A stretch of 21,525 nt of DNA, taken from contig JADRCO010001197.1 in assembly GCA_021464525.1 (NCBI GenBank), forward strand, positions 1-21,525, in the 5' to 3' direction. How positions within the stretch are numbered: position 1 is the stretch's first letter; each line of letters begins with the position of its first letter. Position numbers and translations under genes: made by a program. The DNA is from Rhizophagus sp. LPA8_4_AMF (taxonomy: Eukaryota > Glomeromycota > Glomeromycetes > Glomerales > Glomeraceae). Under the pieces are notes generated by a model. It was given only the letters and a program-made list of their open reading frames with translations. It did no database searches and had not been told where the DNA came from. Shown here piece by piece: positions 1 to 9,066 of the stretch.

Positions 1-238
1 AACTATAGGTGAGGTATTGAATAGTGGTATAAGTCAACTGGAATCATATATGAATACAATCTCAAAGGGAAGAGTTGCTGATTATTTTAGCTCAGGAATA
101 TTTGATGAACGTGTTAAGATAGTTAAATCAAATCCTAACAAATTAAAAGGATTTGTCATCTTAGTAATTGGTTTTCGTCGTATTTTATGGAAACCTGTTG
201 ATGAAGTAATATCTAATTATACCTATAATATAATTTAA
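1..238 (+). CDS. 3' end of an unrecognised protein-coding gene (partial)
   Basis: The frame is open from base 2 to the TAA at 236-238 (about 78 codons), so the gene begins outside the window. No ATG-initiated start is needed here: the first leucine codon near base 17 is TTG, and the frame runs on upstream of it. The residues look like real protein, with mixed charge, a hydrophobic strand (FVILVIG) and the ending EVISNYTYNII. I do not recognise the family. It could be the last exon of one of the expanded fungal families. A chance ORF is less likely given the composition, but cannot be excluded at this length. Confidence 0.5.
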   Translation, partial: TIGEVLNSGISQLESYMNTISKGRVADYFSSGIFDERVKIVKSNPNKLKGFVILVIGFRRILWKPVDEVISNYTYNII

Positions 239-744
239 GGTACTATTTTAGTTTAGCAATAGAAGTAATTTTATAATAACAAAATATGAATAAAGTTATT
301 ATGAAAAAAATAATATTAATTCAAATATTCATTAACACTATTATAATATCAATTTAGAATATTCATAATACTCCATATTATATAATTGTGATGCTTAGAA
401 TGAAAATTTTATAGACACAATTAGAGTTTGACATTTGGTATCATAATAATTGAAAGTGGCAATACCAAATTTAATACATCCACAGAAAGTCATTCACCAT
501 AAATATGTAAGTAATAATAATTTGTAATAAAATTTACATATATACTGTGCTATGTGACTCAGTATAATTCACAAAATTTAAAATATTCATAATACCAAAA
601 AAGGTTGTTCATGTGATCATAATGATATTTAGTTTATACTGTGCATAATTTGCATCATTGAAAAATGATATTTTTAAAATATATAATATTTAAGTGGAAT
701 GCACACACATTGACATGTTTATATTTTAAAAGTACTTTATTTAT
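239..744. other. Intergenic AT-rich spacer, no gene seen
   Basis: About 500 bases between two convergent genes. It is very AT-rich, with dispersed ATATTCATAATA-like words (around 330, 360 and 580). I see no ORF, RNA gene or clear terminal inverted repeat. It should hold the 3' ends of the partial gene on the left (+) and the F-box gene on the right (-). Confidence 0.5.
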
Positions 745-883
745 TCATTCAAATGAATGATAAGTAATTGGACTAAGTTCACAATGAATAGTAGAAAAAT
801 TCACTAGTATTACACCTCTTGCCTTAATTTGATCCAATAATTTCCTTTCTTCATCATTCAACACTTTTCTTACCTAAAAATTT
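745..883 (-). pseudogene. Out-of-frame C-terminal tail of the F-box gene
   Basis: Past the end of the main frame, the adjacent frame on the same strand encodes RKVLNDEERKLLDQIKARG followed by VILVNFSTIHCELS and stops at TGA 745-747. A similar ending (ELLNQIKAKGVKIV) closes the F-box pseudogene at 14839 in this window, which supports it as the authentic tail of the family. The frames meet near 875-883 (TTTTTAGGTAAGAAAAGTG), where the shift is one extra or two missing bases. No intron fits. It is either a real truncation or a sequence error. Confidence 0.65.
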
Positions 884-2347
884 CAAACTAACATTATTTT
901 TTTCAATATTATTCAAAATCATTTTAAGATTCTCAGAATTAATACTAATATCTAAATTAATCGTTTCCAAATTATGATGACAATTTTCTAAAAATGTCTC
1001 AAGAAGCTTAATATCATGAAAATTATATAAAAAATAGTGAATAGAAATTTCCCTAATATTATTATTAAGTATAAAATTTCTAGCAAAATGACTCATAGTT
1101 TTAACTGTAACATTTCCCGAATGATAAGTTCTACTATTCATAAGAATCAAATTATTAATTCTTAAATTTTTAAAGTAAGGATATAAGTAAAAATCAAACT
1201 CTGGAGTAATTGAAATTTTTAAATTATTAAGGTTTAAACAATATAAAGATAAATATTCAATAAAAGAAATTGTTAAGGTACCAAAATAATATAATTTTTG
1301 TAATGGTTCACCTAAATATTTGATTAATGAAAGTGTAACATTATCATTATTCCAAGTGTTGTTTATAAGTGCTAACTCTTTGAGTTTAAATGATGCAAAA
1401 TTTAAAACATTACATTGATCGATTGATAATAATTCACAATAAGTGAAATTTAAATATTTTAAATTATATAAAGTTATAAAATTCTTAAATGAAATATTAC
1501 GAAAGTTAATATTTTCAAATTCAATATAAACCAAAGAATGTTTTTGAAATTCTAATGATGGAAGAATATTGTTTAATAAAGGTTCACATTGTAATATTTT
1601 AAATGCTTTTAATTTATTTTGATTTTGAATTACTGTACAAAGATTTTTCTTAATTTCCTTAGACATAGCCTTCGTTAATGAATAAATTTCTAATTTTCTC
1701 AAATTTAAACAAGTATTTGCCATACTTTCTAAAAATTCTTGTGCTAATGTATTAAAAGTTACGTTAACATCTTGTAAATTTAAAGAATTTAATTTTGTTA
1801 AATTTTGTGTAAAATTTTGTATATTATAATTTTGATTATAAAATGAGTATAATGAAATCCCAAATTGGTTAATATTATTGCTTTTACTTAAATTTGATTG
1901 ATGAAATATTGGAATGAAATTTTTAACAATTTCATGATTACTTGGTATATTTAAATAATTCCTAAAACATTCAATAATTATATTGTTTACTATTAAACAA
2001 TTATAATTTTTTAAATATTTTGAATATTCAAATAATGGTTCATTTTCATCATTAATATAAGTATTATTAACATTAATATTAGATTGGTTCAATCGATCTA
2101 TAAGTCGTAAAATTTCTACTTTATCAAAGCATAATATTAAAGTAAAGATTATCGTGTATTGAGTTGTTGTTGTAACATCCACATAATCTAAATGTTCGAA
2201 AGGATCTGCATAAAGTAAAGGAACCGTTTCTTTACACCAGAATCGGTTTACTAATAAACAATTAAATAAAGTTGAATAATCATCTTGAAGGTGTTTTAAT
2301 ATATCGTAAATACAATCATCTAATAAATAAGGTGAATTCATTATCAT
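854..2347 (-). CDS. F-box / leucine-rich-repeat protein (497 aa)
   Basis: Likely substrate receptor of an SCF-type ubiquitin ligase. Residues about 4-50 (YLLDDCIYDILKHL, then CLLVNRFWCKETVPLLYADP) fit an F-box, the Skp1-binding helix bundle. The rest is irregular leucine-rich repeats with Asn-rich spacing, such as LRKLEIYSL, LKYLNFTYC, LNNLKISI and HNLETINLDI. The length of about 500 residues is usual for the F-box proteins expanded in Rhizophagus. ATGs at 2347 and 2341 (M-I-M) are both possible starts; the choice changes only two residues. The gene is intronless as read. At the 3' end the frame stops at 854, but the family-typical C-terminal tail continues in another frame down to 745 (see separate entry), so the end is either truncated or affected by a one-base indel. 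The specific substrate is unknown. Confidence 0.85.
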   Translation of the reverse strand: MIMNSPYLLDDCIYDILKHLQDDYSTLFNCLLVNRFWCKETVPLLYADPFEHLDYVDVTTTTQYTIIFTLILCFDKVEILRLIDRLNQSNINVNNTYINDENEPLFEYSKYLKNYNCLIVNNIIIECFRNYLNIPSNHEIVKNFIPIFHQSNLSKSNNINQFGISLYSFYNQNYNIQNFTQNLTKLNSLNLQDVNVTFNTLAQEFLESMANTCLNLRKLEIYSLTKAMSKEIKKNLCTVIQNQNKLKAFKILQCEPLLNNILPSLEFQKHSLVYIEFENINFRNISFKNFITLYNLKYLNFTYCELLSIDQCNVLNFASFKLKELALINNTWNNDNVTLSLIKYLGEPLQKLYYFGTLTISFIEYLSLYCLNLNNLKISITPEFDFYLYPYFKNLRINNLILMNSRTYHSGNVTVKTMSHFARNFILNNNIREISIHYFLYNFHDIKLLETFLENCHHNLETINLDISINSENLKMILNNIEKNNVSLKFLGKKSVE

Positions 2348-2418
2348 AAGAAGTCAGAAGTAATCGATAAAATTTTTTTAACGATAAAAAAATTATATTG
2401 ACAAAAAAAAAAAAAAAA

Positions 2419-2574
2419 TTAATTTCTTCCATTTATAATATCGTTGAACAATATTAAATTTAAGTTTTGATTGTCTGAATGGTGGTGATCGGTGTTGTTT
2501 CTCCGATTGTATTGTTTTCCAATTATAAAGATAACCGTCGATCTTCCAAATTTAAGAATTTTCGCAGCGATCAT
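2419..2574 (-). CDS. Candidate small ORF upstream of the F-box gene (51 aa)
   Basis: ATG at 2574 gives a 51-residue frame ending at TAA 2419-2421. The same frame is open for about 16 more codons upstream, without another ATG. The composition is protein-like: an Ala-rich hydrophobic start (MIAAKILKFG, STVIFIIGK), then a polar Asn/His stretch. Local GC is higher than in the surroundings. The opposite strand also carries an open frame here (2479-2685), so the strand is not certain. It lies about 70 bp upstream of the F-box start on the same strand and could be part of a 5' exon or a chance ORF. No family recognised. Confidence 0.2.
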   Translation of the reverse strand: MIAAKILKFGRSTVIFIIGKQYNRRNNTDHHHSDNQNLNLILFNDIINGRN

Positions 2575-2685
2575 TACTGCGGCTACGGCTGCGGTATAAA
2601 TCTTTTTGGTTTTTATTTTTTATTTTTTTTATCCATTAATGCTAGCATGAAGAACTACTTTATTCGAATTACAGATCAGGAATAA

Positions 2686-4044
2686 TTGTGAAAATAATAC
2701 TATGTCCATTTCTTTATTCTGCAAAGAAAGTTATTAAGATTCAGACTTGAAATTTTTCGTTAAATTCTAAAAACGACATAACTTTACGACACGTTCAGGT
2801 TATCAGTTATTTTATAACTAAAACAATTAGTAACCAAAAATATAAACTAGGTGAACGGAAACCGTTGAAATCCGTCGCTTGGTATAAAATATAGTAATTA
2901 TAAGTCACGTGTTACAAATAAGTAATGTTACAAAAAAAAAATAATGGGAAGGTGGGAGTCTAATCGTCACGTTTACGTCACGTTCACATTTATCTCAGCG
3001 ACTGTTTTTTGAGTGATTTGAATTCTATTTATCACACCTTCGGATGTCACCTGTATTACCATAACATATAGTAGTCGATTCAGAAAAAAATAAAAGGGAA
3101 TTTGAAGATAAGAAATTGCATGAGTTACAAATCGTCTAACAAACATATTGAATAATACGTAAGAAGTATGCTAAATTCAAAGGTGAACTGATTACAATTG
3201 TTTTAAAGCTGTAAATATAAAAGTTATTCTTTATTATATAATTAATTTGTTTTAATTTTATTAATGATTCAACAAAAGAAAGTTTGCGTATGATGAACAG
3301 AAATTACGTGTAGATTCTTCCTTTTTTTGGGTAATGCCAGGCGGCATTATGCAATCCTGACCTTGAAGAGACGCGCAAATGAGTACCGATCTCTTGTTAC
3401 CTATTTACATTATATATTTCTTGGGTTCTCATTTAACTAATTAATAAAAAAAAAATTTCAAACTATCAGAAATTGGATACGTGGTGTCTTTAGTGTTTAG
3501 TAATTAAAATAAAAAAAAAAGAGAACTACTGAAAAAAAAGACATGGACTGATGGACGTGATTATGTATAGAAAAGTCAATTTTAACTGCTTCACACTTGT
3601 ACGCAGAATGCCGCAGCTTCATGGAATTTGGATTTGTGTAAAAATCATATATACTTTTAATTTTTACCTAATTCTAGCCCCTTGTTTGAGAGGATACTTA
3701 TTAAATAAAAAAAAAATAATAATAAGAGGGCGTGGCTGCAAAAGCGGAGAAAATAAACTCTCTTAAACAACATTTAAATCAGCCTCGGTCAAACATAAAC
3801 AAGCTAATATGTGAGTGATCGTTTTATGTTTTAAAAGTTCCTTACCTTTTATTAATATGATAATTCAAAATTTAGACTTTCTGAAAACTCAGAGGGTATA
3901 CTATATAATAAAATACAGCTAGTTTATAAATATCAAATAATAATACATATAAAAGATATAAAATATAACTAATGTATAAAGAGATGCGAAAAATAATTTA
4001 TAAATTCAAATTCTAGTCCTCGGAATACTTAAAGAATTTGAAAT
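2686..4044. other. Long intergenic region, no convincing gene
   Basis: About 1.35 kb with A-runs and several CACGT-containing words (for example near 2906 and 2968-2985). A 19-base near-palindrome TAATGCC-AGGC-GGCATTA lies at 3332-3349 and has a relative at 14652. One open frame (3551-3766, +) has no recognisable composition and I do not call it. No tRNA or rRNA seen. Confidence 0.45.
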
Positions 4045-5157
4045 TTAAATTTGTAATAGCGCTTTTTCTAGCTCTGCTAAATTTACTTCCAATTCGGTTA
4101 GTTCCATTTGAGTTTGACAAAGACTTCGGATTTTTTTATCGTTTAATTTTTTGCCCAATTGTTTTTTTGCTTTCTTCTCTAATTCTTCTTGCCGTTCTAA
4201 TTGGTCTTTCTTTGGTACTTGCTGGACAATTTGTTTCTGAGCAGTTAGCAAATTATCAAGATAATTTTGATAAGCCGCTTCTTTTTCTTTTCGCTTGGCT
4301 AGAAAAATACTTTTACTAATTAATTCGCTTTTAGTCGAACTAATTAAATGCATTAATACGTTTTCTTTTGCTGCTATTTGTTCTTGAAGTGGGCCTTTCT
4401 TTCGTTCTAACTCTGCTCGTGCTCTCTCTCTCTCCCTCTCTTTCTCTCTCTCCCGCTCTCGTAGCTCTCTCTTTCTCTCTAACTCCCTCTCTTTCTTGTG
4501 GTAAGCACAATAGCCGTATGGAGAAGAAGTTCGGAAGGAGCAACCAAATATTGTACAACTTGACCGATGAGAAGAGCAGTACTCTTGCGAAATATGAATT
4601 TGTGAATTACATCCTTCTTCTTTACAATTATGTTTTCGATGTATACCACAACGCCCATTATAATATCCCAGTTCTCGACACCCAGAATAAGAACAGATAG
4701 GTATTTGTGCTTTTTTGATTATTTCCGTAGGAGAATAAGGACTATTATGACAGATTACTTTGCGTAAATTTAGACAACCAGTAACATTAATATTTGTTAA
4801 ACTAGAACAATTGCTAATATTTAGTTCGGTTAAGTTTACATTATTCGAACAATTAAATTTTCTTAAATTTGGACATTCACTTAAATCGATACTAGTAATA
4901 TTGTTTCGAGAAAAATCATTATACTCTTTTGTTAGTGGACTCAATTTTCGCTCACTAGAACAATCCAACTCTCCTAACTTTGTAAAATTTATTAATTTCA
5001 AATGACCATGGATATTATAATCTGTAAGGTCTAAAATTAAACGACCATCCTTTGACATATATCTTAGTGAATACTCGCTCATAGGGAATGAGCTAATTTC
5101 TCCTTGTCCATTATTATATAATGATAACACCCATTCATTACCGTTTAGTACTATCAA
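4045..5157 (-). CDS. LRR / triple CCCH-like zinc module / charged coiled-coil protein
   Basis: Numbering from the TTG codon at 5157, the protein has 370 residues. Residues 55-137 hold degenerate LRRs built on Leu and Asn/Cys (SIDLSECPNLRKFNCS, NLTELNISNCSSL). Residues 155-220 hold three modules of pattern C-x4-C-x9/10-C-x2-H (C155/C160/C170/H173; C178/C183/C194/H197; C201/C206/C217/H220), repeating every 23 residues. They resemble small WRKY19-like zinc fingers. Residues 221-250 are an almost pure Arg/Glu block, followed to the end by a probable coiled coil (residues 255-370). The first codon is not ATG and the frame is closed at 5170-5172, so the true N-terminus lies upstream: a conserved-looking ATG exon sits at 5258 in another frame. 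Role unknown; a protein-protein or nucleic-acid scaffold is an inference. Confidence 0.75.
   Translation of the reverse strand: MIVLNGNEWVLSLYNNGQGEISSFPMSEYSLRYMSKDGRLILDLTDYNIHGHLKLINFTKLGELDCSSERKLSPLTKEYNDFSRNNITSIDLSECPNLRKFNCSNNVNLTELNISNCSSLTNINVTGCLNLRKVICHNSPYSPTEIIKKAQIPICSYSGCRELGYYNGRCGIHRKHNCKEEGCNSQIHISQEYCSSHRSSCTIFGCSFRTSSPYGYCAYHKKERELERKRELREREREKERERERARAELERKKGPLQEQIAAKENVLMHLISSTKSELISKSIFLAKRKEKEAAYQNYLDNLLTAQKQIVQQVPKKDQLERQEELEKKAKKQLGKKLNDKKIRSLCQTQMELTELEVNLAELEKALLQI
4498..4695 (-). repeat. Three tandem C-x4-C-x9/10-C-x2-H modules
   Basis: Within the gene at 4045-5157, the Cys/His ligands recur with an exact 23-residue period in three consecutive copies, each containing a GC at the second cysteine and a C-x2-H end (CGIH, CSSH, CAYH). 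The loops vary while the ligands do not, as expected of tandem metal-binding units under selection. No metal is shown by the sequence itself. Confidence 0.75.
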
Positions 5158-5258
5158 TTTATACCTAATTTAAAAACTAAACGACGGAGTTCTGAAAGAT
5201 CAAAACCAATATTTTCTAGTAATAAAAAAAAAAGATTTAAACTTGTTTCCAAACTCAT
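5154..5258 (-). pseudogene. Out-of-frame N-terminal exon, effector-associated-domain-like
   Basis: ATG at 5258 opens a 34-codon frame that stops at TGA 5154-5156, overlapping the start of the LRR/zinc frame in a different phase. Residues 13-33 contain ENIGFDLSELRRLVFKLGI. This resembles the F-x-L-x-E-L-R-x-L-x-F-x-L-G-[IV] helix pair of effector-associated domains (EADs), death-like adaptors known mostly from bacterial conflict proteins. In EADs the motif is normally followed by a Y-E-x-L-P-G turn, which is absent here because the frame breaks. One base missing or two extra near 5155-5165 would fuse the two frames. A 10-T run lies inside the exon, but the frame is open on both sides of it. 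Confidence 0.4.
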
Positions 5259-6640
5259 CGTGTAACGACTGTGATCATCAATAATCGACTAAAAATAGAT
5301 AAATAATGAGTTATTACAAAGCAGTTGCGCCAAGCGACTTAGTCAAATATGTTAAATCAATACGCCAAATTTTAAACGAATAGCGTGCACAAATTTTATT
5401 TTTACTTTATATGGAAAAAGAATTCCGTGTAAATTTTTTTATTTGCAATACATTGGGCTAGCTCGGGGATACATGATGTTTCTATACAATGTTTATTATA
5501 TATTCTTTCCTTTGACATCCCTCTATTCTAATGCGCATATTTGTCCGCATGCATCCACTTTTAAAAACCCTAAAATTATTCCTAAAATGTCACAGTATTC
5601 ACATGATTTAATCTTGATACATTCTCATTCAAAGTTTTCTTGGTAAATTCGAACGTATAGGTAGTTTCATTTGCCTAAAATATTTCGCCAAGTCTATTTA
5701 ATAAAAATAATAATCCTTCGTCATTCCGCGTTGTTCGCTTCATGAGAGCTTTCAGTTCTAGCTGTTTGATGTTCTGGGAGAAGCTCACGAGACTTTATGT
5801 TATAAGATTATTAGAGTCCTGGAATGAAAAAAATGGTTAATAGCATGCAATGAAGCTGCAATAATGCAGCAATGGCAAGAGTTAATACATTACGTACTGT
5901 ACACCACTGCCTAGAGATTCATACCTTAATTGTGTAATTGATTCGTCCGGAGATTTATTATCCAAAAAATTCTCATTGAGAGCGTATACATTTTTATTTC
6001 CTTTCTGAAGTTTAGTATGGACTATTTGTCACGACAATACTACATTACACATTACTTCCGAACTATCCAAAACAGGGACCATAATCTTTTAACACCTGAA
6101 TCTCATAGGCTGATGGAACAAACAAGCGGAATTACATATGTATCAAGATCATAATTGATTAACACTTTTTCAAACTGCAGTAAGACGAAAAATGATTTCT
6201 CTTTACATTCCTTAGAGAAGTCCGCAAACTTTTACAATCGGTCTTATTTCACATTCATATCGCTCGAACTTATCATCGTGACAGAAGTAGAGTGATAGAA
6301 GCGGATGTGAGCATTTGCCTCTGACATAGTGTTAATAGGGATAAAAAAATAGCAGATTGGCAGTAAAGAATTTATTACGGTATACAAACCTATCATGTGA
6401 TCCAACAATATTGCATCATCGCACAGATTTTCGGCAAATTTTTTCCGATTGATAATCTCAGCACTTGTAAATATTTTGAACAAATGACAGCAAATGTATC
6501 CCTAGTCAGCTCAATTTCAGGTTATATCACAGGTTTTATTGTTGGGCAAGTTCAAAATGAAAGTAATATACTTAAAAATGTACAGTAAGTCTATGTGGTG
6601 AAAATCATTTTTCGATTAATTATGTAGGTCATAAATTCTT
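5259..6640. other. Intergenic region, no gene called
   Basis: About 1.4 kb. Short open frames exist (5443-5646 + and 6244-6483 -). The minus one has a protein-like stretch (RKKFAENLCDDAILLDHMIG, about 6410-6470) followed by GTTTGT, which could be a decayed exon. Neither shows a known domain. GC is slightly higher around 5720-5830. No RNA gene or terminal repeat recognised. Confidence 0.4.
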
Positions 6641-7192
6641 GATCAAAGGTTGGATCGACCCGGTCTGGTCCGACCAGTCTTTCGGTCCTTAAATTTTCAA
6701 ATTATAAACAGCGCCATGTGCCCATGTATATCAGCAAGATAATGAAATAAAGACCGCACTAGAAATTTTAACGTTAACGTATTATTTATTATCTTTATTT
6801 TCATTGCAATCTAAATATGACTCAAATAAATTTTAAAAAATAAAATCTCAAAGTTTAAGAATAAAAAATACTGGTCCGTTTTTGTCAAGATTTTAAGAAC
6901 TTATACGTTTATTAAAACATTAAAAAAAAACAAGAATTGCAACGGTATTTTTCGTACTTTTAACTTTTTTAAGCATCAATAAAAAATCAAATGATATTGA
7001 TATTACAAATACTAAAATATGAAAATTTTCATACTTCAATATGAAATACTGATTAATATAAATAATTTGTCATCTTTTTACTAATGTAAATTATTGTATA
7101 ATCGGTCCTGGACTCCTGGTCAGTTCTCAAATCCTGAACTGAAGACCGTGAAGACCGTTCTTACTAGGACCGATCAAATCCTAAGATTGACC
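6641..7192. mobile_element. Candidate MITE with imperfect, GGTC-rich terminal inverted repeats
   Basis: The left end (6641-6690) is rich in GACC/GGTC words (GATCAAAGGTTGGAT, CCGGTCTGGTCC, AGTCTTTCGGTCC). The reverse complement of the right end (7141-7192) follows the same order: GGTCAATCTTAGGAT, then GATCGGTCC, then GGTCTTCACGGTC. The interior is about 450 bp, AT-rich and non-coding. Identity between ends is moderate with gaps, and I could not identify a target-site duplication, so the boundaries are approximate and the element is probably old. Confidence 0.45.
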
Positions 7193-8144
7193 AAAATTGA
7201 TTACTTGTCGAGTAAAATTAGATTACAGTAAGTGTACTTGGTCAGCATTAATTATTTAATTAAGCATCCTTTTTTTATTTTCGGGTAAATTTTAAAAATT
7301 AGAATCTTTAACTTAGATGTTCAAATAATTTTCGGTTACTGCAATTCTTCGTGACTTTTCATAGATCATTTGTGCAGCAGTATGATAGTAATCTTATCTT
7401 TAAACGCGTATCATACTGAATATTGATGATGATGATATTAGTAATAATGCTAGGTAAAATTCGTGGAACTATGTTTATCATACACATCTAATCAACTCAT
7501 TTATTAATCAGATTTCCGAGCACTCGATTTATGAGTTTATTTGACGAGTTAATTCCTATATATTTTATAAAAGAATTGATCTCACATAGAGTATATAAGC
7601 AAATACTACCGAAATATTACAGGTAGTGACGGTGGTGGTAGATTGTGGATCCCTTAGGACCTAGGCCAGAGCTTAGGCCCTGACGCATCACTAATTATTA
7701 AAATAAAAATTTATTAAATGTAAATTCTGTACTGACTGTATAGATATTTATTAATAACAGATAATAAATTGTGAACAAAGATAAATCCTTTTCTTTTAAC
7801 AAATATACTGTGTTCACGTAAATATGAGCAAGAATATTTATGTTGAAGGTCAACTTAAATAAGTTTAAGATACGTTTATAACGTATTTATAATAAATTGA
7901 TTGAATTGTAATAAATTGATATTATTTTGGATCGTTCAGTTAATAATTCAGTTAAACGCACGTTTATTTTATCAAAATTGAAATAATTAGCAAAGATTTT
8001 TTTATTAAACCGTATGACACACAATAATAATTTCTATCTTCGACCTTTGTTAAACAAAGAATTCATACTTCTGGTCGATTGTTATTGCTAGGATGAGAAA
8101 ATATGTATTTTTTATATTTTTATACATATTATTGCTTGATAATA
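7193..8144. other. Intergenic region with a small GC-rich hairpin cluster
   Basis: Mostly AT-rich and non-coding. Around 7605-7695 there is an island with an ACTACC...GGTAGT hairpin, repeated CTTAGG/CCTAGGCC words and TAGTGA...TCACTA ends, which could be the remains of another short element. No gene recognised. Confidence 0.35.
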
Positions 8145-8152
8145 CAGTAAAT

Positions 8153-8376
8153 AGGACCCCGAAATATATATACAGAGGTAAGGTGGCAGCCAAAAAAATT
8201 TACTATTAGCTATACGCATTTTTTCAGGGCCGGAATTATGATAATTTCGGTCAGTATCCAAAAAAGATAATAGATTTCCACCATGAATTATCTAAATAAG
8301 GAAAGATTTTCATGATTTTTTTGGATGATTGTACGCAAACCTGAACCTGACTTTTTTATGTATATTTCGGGGTCCT
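8153..8376. mobile_element. Non-autonomous hAT-like MITE, 224 bp, with 8-bp target duplication
   Basis: The left terminus AGGACCCCGAAATATA is matched perfectly over 16 bases by the reverse complement of the right terminus (…TATATTTCGGGGTCCT at 8361-8376), and the similarity runs a few bases further with mismatches. Immediately outside both ends lies the identical octamer CAGTAAAT (8145-8152 and 8377-8384). An 8-bp target duplication with short terminal repeats is typical of hAT-type elements. The interior is non-coding and contains an imperfect palindrome (CCGGAATTATGATAATTTCGG, about 8230-8250), so it depends on a transposase elsewhere. The intact ends and duplication suggest fairly recent insertion. 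Confidence 0.85.
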
Positions 8377-8384
8377 CAGTAAAT

Positions 8385-9066
8385 TATACAAAACTGAGAT
8401 AAGATAATTTTTTTAAAAAAAAGATTTTAGATAAACATTCAAATCACAACATTGTTTAATTAATGCTTGTTTTTATTTGTAAGATAAAAATTGAGTTTTA
8501 CTGAAAATTTTTATTACATTTATATCAACAAGTTTTAACTTTTAATCAGTAATAAAGTGATAATCAACAAAATTTATTATACCAAAAATATAGAATAATC
8601 AAATAAATAATTTAAAAATACATTAAAATTTAAAATCCTGTTTAGCATAATTCTTACTAACTTATAAAAGATGCATTTAGAAAAGCAAAATAAATAAATA
8701 AAATATTAATACACTTAAGAAAAGTAAACGTTAAACAGAATTTTAAATTGTAATTGTATAAAAAAAAAGTTTTTTGAAAAAAATAACGTTATATAAAAAT
8801 CATTATATCAAACCACTGATAATATTGGTTGTTAATCACCCTTAAATTATGGTTTAATTTTCTCTACTATTAAATTCGCTATTTGAACTTAAAAAAAAAT
8901 GCAAATAAAATAATATTAAATCATAAAAAAACCAATATTATTCATCAATCGCGTAAAATACTTAATTATGTCTTAATTAATATTCAATTGAGAAATATCA
9001 ATTTGTAAAGACTCTATTTTATAAATAAAAATTTTATTACTATCTTCAAAATTTGGTTCACGTTTT
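8385..9066. other. AT-rich spacer downstream of the kinase gene
   Basis: Nearly 700 bases of very AT-rich sequence between the MITE and the kinase stop codon (TGA at 9067-9069, - strand). It should contain the kinase 3' UTR and polyadenylation region. No ORF, hairpin terminator or repeat stands out. Confidence 0.5.

Noticed and set aside
2479..2685. 68-codon plus-strand ORF starting MVVIGVVSPIVLF
   Set aside because: Weak composition and low-complexity Phe/Leu run; the opposite strand reads at least as well. Kept only as a doubtful minus-strand candidate.
3551..3766. 71-codon plus-strand ORF
   Set aside because: Ends in an A-run derived Lys/Ile stretch with no domain or homologous copy in the window.
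4400..4500. CT-rich low-complexity tract resembling a microsatellite
   Set aside because: It encodes the Arg/Glu block of the minus-strand gene and keeps frame, so it is explained by coding sequence.
4038..5005. Open frames on the plus strand (4038-4319, 4368-4700, 4760-5005) and a second minus frame (4340-4558)
   Set aside because: They lie inside the LRR/zinc/coiled-coil gene. Their Leu/Ser-rich or Arg/Glu-rich composition is what the repetitive GAG/AGA codons give when read in other frames.
5443..5646. 67-codon plus-strand ORF
   Set aside because: Starts with a non-ATG-like context in AT-rich DNA, no family features; likely chance.
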